NCBI GenBank assembly: GCA_030535815.1
Contig: JAUNRD010000010.1
Location: 1 to 8,886, forward strand
DNA length: 8,886 nucleotides
From: Clostridia bacterium
GTDB lineage: Bacteria; Bacillota; Clostridia; CAKSNL01; HGM11501
Direction of reading: 5' to 3'
This document shows, in pieces, positions 1-5,663 of the stretch. Both the position numbers and the translations under genes were made by a program. Under the pieces are notes generated by a model. The model ran no database searches. It was not told the DNA's origin and saw only the letters and a program-made list of their open reading frames with translations. Every line of letters starts with the position of its first letter. Position 1 is the stretch's first letter.

Positions 1-18
1 GATGAATAAGTAAAGTAG

Positions 19-774
19 TGCTACGAATTCTATTACGAAGACGATGATATGTTGATTGAGGACGTAAGCTTCGTGCCCGAAAAGTCCGGTACAATTACAA
101 TTAAGTACACCGCTGTTACAATAGAAGAGGACGAATTTTCAGGCAAGATTTTAGTAAAGGTTGCCGCAAGCAAGGAAGGTATAGAAAACTTCAGCTATAA
201 GAAGATGTATAACACCGGAATCTTCACAGATATTGATGAAGAAGCATGGTACGGTTCCAAGCAGACCGGTGCTGTAAAGCTTGCATACCGTTACGGACTT
301 ATGTCAGGACGTGCTGACGGATCTTTTGATCCTGCGGGAAGTATGACTGTTGCCGAGGCTCTTACAATTGCAGCGAGAGTTCACGATATTTATTACGATA
401 ACGGAACAGAATTTGCAGCAGGCAAAACCTGGTATGAGGAATATGTAGCATATGCCATCACAGAAGGCATCATCAAGAGAGGCGACTTTACAAACTACGA
501 TAAGGCGATAAGCCGTGAAGAAATGGCGTATATCTTTGCAAATATCATTCCAGAGGATGCAATGGAAGAAATAAACGATGTTTATGAAATTCCCGACGTT
601 TCCGAGGACGATGAATATTATGAAGAGATTCTTTTCCTCTACAACGTTGGCGTTCTTTCCGGAAGCGATTCTTACGGAACATTTAATCCCAAGTCTAATA
701 TATCAAGAGCTGAGGTTTCTGCAATTATTGTAAGAGTTGTGGATCCTGACGAGAGAAGAGAGAATGATTTTTAA
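19..774 (+). CDS. C-terminal part of an S-layer homology (SLH) domain surface protein, 5'-truncated
   Basis: This is the 3' end of a gene for an exported protein held on the cell wall by SLH repeats, which in this family bind secondary cell-wall polymers. Numbering from the first ATG (base 49), residues 1-40 are an acidic beta-strand segment resembling the repeated Ig-like modules of such proteins. Three SLH repeats follow: about 59-115 (FTDIDEEAWYG, then GLMSGRADGSFDPAG), 128-167, and 181-232 (IPDVSEDDEYYEE, then GVLSGS). Three C-terminal repeats make a normal anchor. Protein-like acidic sequence is already open from base 19, and the ATG at 49 has no ribosome binding site, so 49 is not a credible true start. 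In-frame stops at 7-9 and 16-18 block further extension, so the 5' part is either outside the window or broken. No signal peptide is visible. The TAA is followed at once by the hairpin mosaic. Confidence 0.85.
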   Translation, partial: CYEFYYEDDDMLIEDVSFVPEKSGTITIKYTAVTIEEDEFSGKILVKVAASKEGIENFSYKKMYNTGIFTDIDEEAWYGSKQTGAVKLAYRYGLMSGRADGSFDPAGSMTVAEALTIAARVHDIYYDNGTEFAAGKTWYEEYVAYAITEGIIKRGDFTNYDKAISREEMAYIFANIIPEDAMEEINDVYEIPDVSEDDEYYEEILFLYNVGVLSGSDSYGTFNPKSNISRAEVSAIIVRVVDPDERRENDF

Positions 775-777
775 GCA

Positions 778-820
778 AAAATTTTCAACAAAGAAAATTT
801 TTGCGAGAGTCGGCCGAAGC
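778..820 (+). repeat. 43-bp direct repeat, copy 1
   Basis: Identical to 905-947. It contains the AAAATTTT hairpin and the left arm of the AGTCGGCC/GGCTGACT stem. By eye there is no mismatch. Confidence 0.9.
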
Positions 821-931
821 GTTGAAGCGGAGGCTGACTAAATGAAAAATCCGAACAGGATTTTTTCGGTACAGAAGTACTAAATACAAATGTATGCGGG
901 TATGAAAATTTTCAACAAAGAAAATTTTTGC
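819..931 (+). repeat. 113-bp perfect direct repeat, copy 1
   Basis: Identical base for base to 1046-1158, an offset of 227. It runs from GCGTTGAAGCGG through the AAAAATCC/GGATTTTT, GTAC and ATACA hairpins to the end of the next AAAATTTT hairpin. Perfect identity in non-coding DNA suggests recent duplication or ongoing gene conversion. Confidence 0.93.
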
Positions 932-947
932 GAGAGTCGGCCGAAGC
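905..947 (+). repeat. 43-bp direct repeat, copy 2
   Basis: Identical to 778-820. Immediately after it the sequence departs from unit 1 and the 100-bp insertion begins. Confidence 0.9.
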
Positions 948-1047
948 CGTGTGTAGCAATCGGCAAAAGCCGATGCGAAACAAGGTGGAACCATAAAAAC
1001 CCAAAAAGGTTTTTGTGGTGCAAAAGAAAACAAAAAAGTTTTCTGGC
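948..1047 (+). repeat. 100-bp insertion in unit 2 carrying three further hairpins
   Basis: Unit 2 equals unit 1 plus 100 bp placed in the loop of the AGTCGGCC/GGCTGACT stem; the dinucleotide GC occurs at both edges, so the exact edge could shift by two bases. The insert holds a GC(A)ATCGGC hairpin with an AAAA loop (956-964/969-976), a 12-bp stem with one G-U pair and loop CAAAAA (990-1001/1008-1019), and a 7-bp stem AGAAAAC/GTTTTCT with loop AAAAAA (1025-1031/1038-1044). Its loops follow the same A-rich rule as the surrounding modules, so it looks like an additional set of modules rather than foreign DNA. Confidence 0.8.
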
Positions 1048-1158
1048 GTTGAAGCGGAGGCTGACTAAATGAAAAATCCGAACAGGATTTTTTCGGTACA
1101 GAAGTACTAAATACAAATGTATGCGGGTATGAAAATTTTCAACAAAGAAAATTTTTGC
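1046..1158 (+). repeat. 113-bp perfect direct repeat, copy 2
   Basis: Second copy of 819-931. After it the sequence becomes unrelated (TAAAAGTTAAAT) and leads into the terminator at 1175-1203. Confidence 0.93.
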
Positions 1159-1174
1159 TAAAAGTTAAATAAAG

Positions 1175-1203
1175 AAAACGGCGGAACTCTTCCGCCGTTT
1201 TTT
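1175..1203 (+). terminator. Strong intrinsic terminator upstream of the lipoprotein gene
   Basis: Perfect 12-bp stem AAAACGGCGGAA / TTCCGCCGTTTT with loop CTC, ending in six T residues (1198-1203). It would stop + strand transcripts arriving from the SLH gene and the repeat array. It ends three bases before the ribosome binding site of the next gene. Confidence 0.9.
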
Positions 1204-1220
1204 GGTAAAGGAGTGTTTAT

Positions 1221-1868
1221 ATGAAAAAGTATTTTGTGATTTTAATGGCTTTAATGTTGGCACTATCCGTATTTTCCGGTTGTAATAAATCCGCAGAGGA
1301 AGTAAAGAGCGGTGATGAAACAGAAATAACAATCGGAGAAGAAACAGAAGAAGCGGTGGAAGAAGTTTCCGAAGAACAAGGAGCAACTCTTCCCTTTTCA
1401 GAGCCTATGGGATTTTACTTTTCAAGCGGCGCGGGAGCGTGGAGTACAGAGATTTATCTTGAAAAGGACGGAAGCTTTACCGGCGGTTTTCACGATACCA
1501 ATATGGGAGAGAGCGGAGAAGAGAATCCTTACGGCACCTGTTATGTGTGCAATTTCTCCGGAAAGTTCGGAAATATAGAAAAGATGGATGAAACATCCTA
1601 TAAGATGACGCTTTCTGAAATTACTACCGAAAAGGCAGTGGGAGAAGAGTGGATTGAAGACGGTGTTTTATATGTGGCAAGTACGCCCTACGGCTTAGAG
1701 GGCGGAACAGAATTTATTTTCTATACTCCCGATGCAAAAGCTGACAGTATGCCGGAGGAATTTTTATTCTGGTGGCCTGAACGCTTCAGCGAAGTGCTTC
1801 CCGAAACCCTTATGCACTACGGCATACACAACGTGGAGACTAATGATGGCTTTTTCACCTACGAATAA
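1221..1868 (+). CDS. Uncharacterised small lipoprotein
   Basis: A 215-residue exported lipoprotein of unknown function. Residues 1-20 form a lipoprotein signal peptide: basic MKKY, a hydrophobic core, then the lipobox FSG before Cys21, the predicted lipidation site. Residues 22-58 are an acidic, Glu/Thr-rich tether likely to span the cell wall. The rest (59-215) looks like a compact beta-rich domain with motifs such as FYFSSGAGAWSTEIYL, DGSFTGGFHD and YVCNFSGKFG; Cys107 and Cys110 are the only further cysteines. I recall similar proteins in gut Clostridia but know of no assigned function. The ATG is supported by AAAGGAG at 1207-1213, seven bases upstream. A strong terminator sits directly before that site and I see no convincing promoter between them, so it is unclear how the gene is transcribed. 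It is monocistronic and ends at a bidirectional terminator. Confidence 0.88.
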   Translation: MKKYFVILMALMLALSVFSGCNKSAEEVKSGDETEITIGEETEEAVEEVSEEQGATLPFSEPMGFYFSSGAGAWSTEIYLEKDGSFTGGFHDTNMGESGEENPYGTCYVCNFSGKFGNIEKMDETSYKMTLSEITTEKAVGEEWIEDGVLYVASTPYGLEGGTEFIFYTPDAKADSMPEEFLFWWPERFSEVLPETLMHYGIHNVETNDGFFTYE

Positions 1869-1879
1869 ATGGATGAGAA

Positions 1880-1908
1880 AAAAGGCGGTTGCATTGCAAC
1901 CGCCTTTT
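1880..1908. terminator. Bidirectional terminator between convergent genes
   Basis: Perfect 13-bp stem AAAAGGCGGTTGC / GCAACCGCCTTTT with loop ATT. The T-run on the + side ends the lipoprotein transcript. The A-run (1878-1883) reads as six T on the minus strand and ends the transcript of the G1P dehydrogenase operon. Confidence 0.92.
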
Positions 1909-1917
1909 AATTTTCTT

Positions 1918-3171
1918 TTATGCCATCAGTGCATAGTATAACCAAAGAACGGAATATCTGTCCTTTAAGTCCTTGGCATAAAGCATAGCGTTTTTGATTT
2001 TTTCTTCTCCGTAAAGGCTTTCAAATTCCTTTATATCAAGACCGATGCTCTCAATAAGGGATAAAAGCTCAGCACTTGACGGAACTTCTGATAAAACCTT
2101 TACTATCGCGTTCCATTTTTCCTTGTATACGGGCAATTTATCCTCGTTATACCAGCCAAGCTTTTCCTGAAGTGCAATAACACCCTCTGCGGCAGATAAA
2201 TAAATTTCCCGTATATTGTTTTCCCACGCTTCTTTTGAGAAGGCGCTTTTTGCCTTTACGTCGGAAAGAGAAATAAGCTCTTCTCTTATTTTCTCAGTGT
2301 AATAGGCGGAATATAAAACATCGGTACCGTGCATAAAGTAAGGCTCGTTTTTCATTATGCCGATGACCTCGAAAAAGTGAGACATATGATGCTCGCTTCC
2401 CGAAGCAGGGCGGGAATTTCCTACATACGCCATAGCGATGCCTACGCCGACGAGAGCTTCCATAAGCTTTTTAACCGCATCGCTGTCACGGTTAAGTAAT
2501 GCAGAACCTAAGTCCTTTACCGAAAGAAGCATATCAAAGGTTAAGTTATATACATAGTCACATATGTATTCGCCGTTTACCACATGGCTGAGTTTCCAGT
2601 CATTAAGACAGGAATATTTTCCCACAATATCGCCGTAGCCCGACTTTATCATATCAAGGGGCGCATTTTTCAAAACTTCGGTATCAGCATAAATAACCTG
2701 GGGCACGTGGGCGTTGTAGGTTATCTTCATATTGCCGATAATCATTGCCGCACCCTTTGATGCATAGCCGTCCATTGAAGGAGCTGTTGCAACGATGTGA
2801 TAAGGAATCTTTCCTTCAAAGCTTACATATTTGCATAAATCCTGAATAACGCCGCTTCCGATACCGATTATAAGATCGGTGCCGTCAAGAAGGGCAGAGG
2901 TTAGACGCTCTATAGCATACTCGTTTGGGACGAGAAGCTCATCTTCAAAAATATAGGTTTTAAAGTTTTTTCCGGAAAGTGCTGTTTCAACTTCCTTGCC
3001 GTAAGCCTTGTATGTGTTTTTGTCGCAGGCAACGGTGATGGTTTCATAGCCTTTTACCGATTCTGTAATTCTCTTTGCGGCGTTCTTTTCAATAAAAACG
3101 TCTTTTATGTCACAGCTGTGCTCCTTTCCGCAGGAGCAGGTAAAGGTTTTTAATAATGATTTAATGTCCAT
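1918..3171 (-). CDS. araM: sn-glycerol-1-phosphate dehydrogenase (AraM/EgsA family)
   Basis: Family members reduce dihydroxyacetone phosphate with NAD(P)H to sn-glycerol 1-phosphate, the backbone stereoisomer of archaeal lipids; in Bacillus subtilis AraM supplies it for heptaprenylglyceryl phosphate. The 417-residue protein shows the nucleotide-binding GIGSG at 103-107 followed by D111 and K114, the conserved TAPSMDG at 129-135, and the likely metal ligands D181 (GYGD), H261 or H265 (EHHMSH) and H281 (MHGTD). Length and motif order fit the iron-containing alcohol dehydrogenase-like fold. The N-terminus has a compact Cys cluster, CSCGKEHSC (C12, C14, C20), of unknown role. The ATG is preceded by AAAGGAG (3185-3179, minus strand), which overlaps the stop codon of the upstream HAD gene, so the two are probably translationally coupled. 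The gene ends at the bidirectional terminator. The symbol rests on family membership. Confidence 0.9.
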   Translation of the reverse strand: MDIKSLLKTFTCSCGKEHSCDIKDVFIEKNAAKRITESVKGYETITVACDKNTYKAYGKEVETALSGKNFKTYIFEDELLVPNEYAIERLTSALLDGTDLIIGIGSGVIQDLCKYVSFEGKIPYHIVATAPSMDGYASKGAAMIIGNMKITYNAHVPQVIYADTEVLKNAPLDMIKSGYGDIVGKYSCLNDWKLSHVVNGEYICDYVYNLTFDMLLSVKDLGSALLNRDSDAVKKLMEALVGVGIAMAYVGNSRPASGSEHHMSHFFEVIGIMKNEPYFMHGTDVLYSAYYTEKIREELISLSDVKAKSAFSKEAWENNIREIYLSAAEGVIALQEKLGWYNEDKLPVYKEKWNAIVKVLSEVPSSAELLSLIESIGLDIKEFESLYGEEKIKNAMLYAKDLKDRYSVLWLYYALMA

Positions 3172-3183
3172 GTTTTTTCTCCT

Positions 3184-3897
3184 TTATAAGAGATGAGCCG
3201 CAAGGCTCATAAATTCTCTGTAATCGTCAACCTTTATAAATCCGAAGTCCGATTTATAAACAGACTCGTCGTTTCCGCCTTCGCCGTAATCGTCACCGAA
3301 GAAAATTACTTCCTCGTGTGCAATGCCTTTTTCTTCGCAATATTTTGAAAGTGCGTAGTATTTGTTATAGGGCATAGGAGCCATATCAAAGGAAGAAGAG
3401 CCGCCTACGAACACGTTGTATTCGGGGAAAAGGTCACAAACTTCCTTGTAAAATGCACGACGGCGTTTGCGGTCGGGATCGAAGGCGAGCTTATCCTCCT
3501 GCTTCGCCTTTGTGCCGAGAAGGGGGAAGGTGACACAGCCGGAGGAATGAAATTCTACATTGTCGCCGGCATACTCGCTAAAGCCGTGCTTTTCACGGAG
3601 GTAAGTGATTCGTTTTTCGCACTCTTCCTTGTTGCAGGGCGCTACTATATCATATATAAGCTCCTGAGCTTTGGTTTCGGGATTGTATTTTGCATACTGC
3701 ATCCCGTAGTTTCCTATTATGTCAATGGGAAACGAGTCCATCTGGTTGAAAATTCTTTCCGATTTTCCCGCACCCACCATAATAAGGGTGTATTTTTCCG
3801 AAAGCTTTAATAAAAAATCCCTGTATTCTTCGGAAAGCTTGGTTTTATGCTGGGTGAGAGTGCCGTCCAAGTCAAACGCTAAAAGTTTAATAGCCAA
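3184..3897 (-). CDS. HAD-IIB protein resembling eukaryotic-type phosphomannomutase
   Basis: A 237-residue cytosolic HAD protein with nucleophile D9 and acid/base D11 in FDLDGTLT. Later motifs follow eukaryotic-type phosphomannomutase: VGAGKSERIFNQM (41-53), GNYGMQYAKY (62-71), the cap-domain stretch around 118-150 (SGCVTFPLLG, then DPDRKRRRAFY), GGSSSFDMAP (165-174) and FFGDDYGEGGND (199-210), which holds the Mg-binding acidic residues. Length also matches (about 246 in human PMM2). It could be a hexose-phosphate mutase or a phosphatase; the sequence does not decide. The start is TTG: it lies nine bases after AAAGGA (3912-3907, minus strand) and places FDLDGT as close to the N-terminus as in relatives. 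Reading from the in-frame ATG at 3969 would add 24 residues encoded by the promoter itself. It is the first gene of an operon with the G1P dehydrogenase. Confidence 0.85.
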   Translation of the reverse strand: MAIKLLAFDLDGTLTQHKTKLSEEYRDFLLKLSEKYTLIMVGAGKSERIFNQMDSFPIDIIGNYGMQYAKYNPETKAQELIYDIVAPCNKEECEKRITYLREKHGFSEYAGDNVEFHSSGCVTFPLLGTKAKQEDKLAFDPDRKRRRAFYKEVCDLFPEYNVFVGGSSSFDMAPMPYNKYYALSKYCEEKGIAHEEVIFFGDDYGEGGNDESVYKSDFGFIKVDDYREFMSLAAHLL

Positions 3898-3913
3898 AGT
3901 TAAGCATCCTTTC

Positions 3914-3942
3914 TTGACACAAAATAAATTTACGGATATAAT
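3914..3942 (+). promoter_or_regulatory. Rightward sigma-A-type consensus promoter for the unknown-ogg operon
   Basis: TTGACA (3914-3919), a 17-base spacer and TATAAT (3937-3942): a full consensus at both boxes. The start site would be near 3949, about 54 bases before the ATG at 4003. The -35 box lies inside the leader of the divergent HAD gene. Confidence 0.88.
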
Positions 3943-3969
3943 TATATCACTTGGATTTGAAAAAATCAA
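3941..3969 (-). promoter_or_regulatory. Leftward sigma-A-type promoter for the HAD-G1PDH operon
   Basis: On the minus strand TTGATT (3969-3964), a 17-base spacer and TATAAT (3946-3941). Transcription would start near 3934, about 37 bases before the TTG start codon of the HAD gene. Its -10 box overlaps that of the opposite promoter. Confidence 0.82.
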
Positions 3970-4002
3970 TATTATTGAAGAGATATTTATCGGAGTGATC
4001 TT

Positions 4003-4860
4003 ATGGAGAGGAAGATTTTACACATTTCCTCCTGCCGTGAAAATGTAGTGGAGGAATTCTCCTCTATGATAAGAACGCTTGGTCGCAGATGTCAGAGTGC
4101 GCTCTGGGGAAAAACATTTAATTCCGATGAGGATGTAAAAGCTATTTTGTATCTCGATTCAGGCGGCAGGGGAAGTCTTGATATGATGATAAAGGGCATG
4201 GACGCAGACACGGTAGAGTTTTTGTTTTTAACGGAGGATGCAGAGAAGGGTTGCTTGCTTTTATCTGAGCTTCTGATACCTGCATACATAAACGGAGACT
4301 ATTTCTATAAAAGCAGGGGAAAAGCAAATGTGACACAGGGCAATAGAATAAAAAGACTTGATATGGAAAAAGAAGGCAGAAGTTTTCTGGCAATAAATGA
4401 AACGCCCTTTGAAAGATCAAAGGTTTATTCTGCAAGAATAAGCGAAATGAAGAGGAACGTCACAAACGGAATTTTTCGTGAAGATGATATAAGTGAGCTT
4501 TTTAGTGAAACGTTGCCTGATGTGGTAATATGTGACGCCTTTGCCAAAAGTGGGGTTATGGCAATTCTTAAAAAGCAGATAGGAAGGCCTTGCGTCATTC
4601 ATATAATGAATGGAGAGAAAGACGTATATGTGCCTTACTCTGCGCTTGGCAGAGGAATATTTGTCGAAACTGAAGATTTTATCAAGGATGCTCTTGCCGC
4701 AATCTGCCTGTGGCTTGCCGACAATGATGAGTTAAAAAGCGGAGAGGTGCTTTACGAGGCATACAGTCCGCTAAAACGAGGGGAAGAGCTTATATTACGT
4801 ACAGAGCAAAGATTTATGAAAACCAAGGCGAACAAAAGGAGCGGTAAAGATGAGCATTGA
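4003..4860 (+). CDS. Unrecognised cytosolic protein encoded upstream of the DNA glycosylase
   Basis: I do not recognise this 285-residue protein. It has no signal peptide and no membrane segment. The N-terminal part (1-105) alternates predicted strands and helices (KILHISS, VKAILYLDSGG, VEFLFLTED), which could be a Rossmann-like or receiver-like fold, but no phosphorylation or nucleotide site is evident. Residues 106-160 are basic and polar. Residues 172-240 again look alpha/beta (PDVVICDAF, RPCVIHIMNG, then DALAAICLWLA), slightly reminiscent of periplasmic-binding-like folds; that is only an impression. The C-terminus is Lys/Arg-rich. The ATG follows GGAG (3992-3995) by seven bases and lies downstream of a consensus promoter. 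Its last 11 bases overlap the start of the OGG1-type glycosylase gene, whose ribosome binding site is inside this gene, so expression is probably coupled. A DNA-repair-related or regulatory role is only a guess from that coupling. Confidence 0.8.
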   Translation: MERKILHISSCRENVVEEFSSMIRTLGRRCQSALWGKTFNSDEDVKAILYLDSGGRGSLDMMIKGMDADTVEFLFLTEDAEKGCLLLSELLIPAYINGDYFYKSRGKANVTQGNRIKRLDMEKEGRSFLAINETPFERSKVYSARISEMKRNVTNGIFREDDISELFSETLPDVVICDAFAKSGVMAILKKQIGRPCVIHIMNGEKDVYVPYSALGRGIFVETEDFIKDALAAICLWLADNDELKSGEVLYEAYSPLKRGEELILRTEQRFMKTKANKRSGKDEH

Positions 4861-5662
4861 AATAAAACTCGAAAGGGACTTTTCCCTTCGTCACACCTTT
4901 GACTGCGGTCAGTGCTTCAGGTGGAACGAAAATGGCGATGGCTCCTATACTGGGGTTGCGGCAAAAAGGGCGATAAACATTTCCTATGACGGCAGGATAA
5001 TCAAGATAGACGGTGCAGGAAAAGAAGACGAGGCCTTTTTCAGAGACTATCTTGATATAGACAGGGATTATTCGGAAATTAAAAAAAGAGTTTCTAAAAA
5101 TGATGTTATGAGAGAGGCTGTTGCCTTCGGAAGCGGAATAAGAATACTTAGACAGGAATTTTTTGAAAGCCTTATGTCCTTCATAATTTCACAGCGAAGC
5201 TCCATCCCGAAAATCAAAGGCTGTGTGGAAAAAATATGTAGGTCTTACGGCGAAGAAAGAGAGCTTTCGGGAAAGGTTTATTATACATTTCCGGACGCGG
5301 AAGCACTCCGTGATGTAAAGGAAGAAGACTATATCGCTTTCGGCGTGGGTTACCGCGCAAAATATCTTGAAAAAGCGGTTTCTGACATTCTTTCCGGAAA
5401 GATTGACGAAGGTAAAATCCGTTCACTCAAGACACCTGATGCAAGGGAGGCGCTCCTTGAGATTTTCGGCGTGGGAAATAAAGTGGCGGATTGTGTGCTT
5501 CTCTTTTCGCTTTCCAGATTTGATTCATTCCCCGTGGATGTGTGGGTAAAACGTGCAATGGACGAATACTTTGAAGGGCAGGACGGATACGCTCTTTTCG
5601 GTGAGGATTCAGGATTTGCACAGCAGTATTTATTCTATAAAATGCGAAACGGCAGTAAATAA
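4850..5662 (+). CDS. ogg: OGG1-type 8-oxoguanine DNA glycosylase/AP lyase
   Basis: Base-excision repair enzyme of the HhH-GPD superfamily, expected to remove 8-oxoguanine opposite C and nick the abasic site. The 270-residue protein carries the OGG1 N-terminal signature FDCGQCFRW (17-25), a helical core with SFIISQRSSIPKIK (110-123), GVGYRAKYL (165-173), the helix-hairpin-helix GVGNKVADC (207-215) with catalytic Lys211, and FPVDVW (227-232) with catalytic Asp230. In human OGG1 the position of RSS holds an Asn run (NNN) that contacts the DNA; that difference marks a bacterial subgroup or an altered specificity. Length is close to the catalytic core of the family. The ATG follows AAAGGAG (4835-4841) by eight bases and overlaps the upstream gene by 11. 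The stop codon is one base before a strong terminator, so this is the last gene of its operon. Confidence 0.9.
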   Translation: MSIEIKLERDFSLRHTFDCGQCFRWNENGDGSYTGVAAKRAINISYDGRIIKIDGAGKEDEAFFRDYLDIDRDYSEIKKRVSKNDVMREAVAFGSGIRILRQEFFESLMSFIISQRSSIPKIKGCVEKICRSYGEERELSGKVYYTFPDAEALRDVKEEDYIAFGVGYRAKYLEKAVSDILSGKIDEGKIRSLKTPDAREALLEIFGVGNKVADCVLLFSLSRFDSFPVDVWVKRAMDEYFEGQDGYALFGEDSGFAQQYLFYKMRNGSK

Positions 5663-5663
5663 T

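Larger units (their letters stand above)
775..1158 (+). repeat. Mosaic of stem-loop modules arranged as two and a bit tandem units
   Basis: A non-coding block made almost entirely of short hairpins. Stems in order: 775-785/794-804 (perfect 11 bp), 808-815/832-839 (8 bp with one G-U), 845-852/858-865 (8 bp), 869-872/877-880 (4 bp) and 884-888/891-895. The first stem returns in shortened form at 905-912/921-928, and the second at 935-942/1059-1066, now enclosing extra hairpins. The remaining three return at 1072-1079/1085-1092, 1096-1099/1104-1107 and 1111-1115/1118-1122, and the first stem again at 1132-1139/1148-1155. Unit 1 is 778-904 (127 bp), unit 2 is 905-1131 (227 bp), and a 27-bp third start ends the array. 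Most loops are A-rich on the + strand (CAACAAAG, GAACA, AGAA). Open frames here on either strand are by-products of the palindromes. I do not recognise a named family; it could be a REP- or MITE-like repeat. Confidence 0.85.

Noticed and set aside
775..804. First hairpin of the array as the terminator of the SLH gene
   Set aside because: The stem is all A/T except the two terminal G-C pairs and the T-run is inside the arm, followed by GCGAG. The hairpin at 1175-1203 is a far better terminator.
785..1116. Open frames on both strands across the repeat block (60-82 residues)
   Set aside because: They arise from the AT-rich palindromes, have no ribosome binding sites, and encode the same repeated peptide pieces in several frames.
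775..1158. CRISPR array
   Set aside because: There are only two full units of unequal length (127 and 227 bp), with no regular short repeats separated by unique spacers and no cas genes nearby.
3898..3969. 24-residue N-terminal extension of the HAD protein from the in-frame ATG at 3969
   Set aside because: That ATG lies in the -35 box of the gene's own promoter, while the TTG at 3897 has a good ribosome binding site and matches relatives in length.
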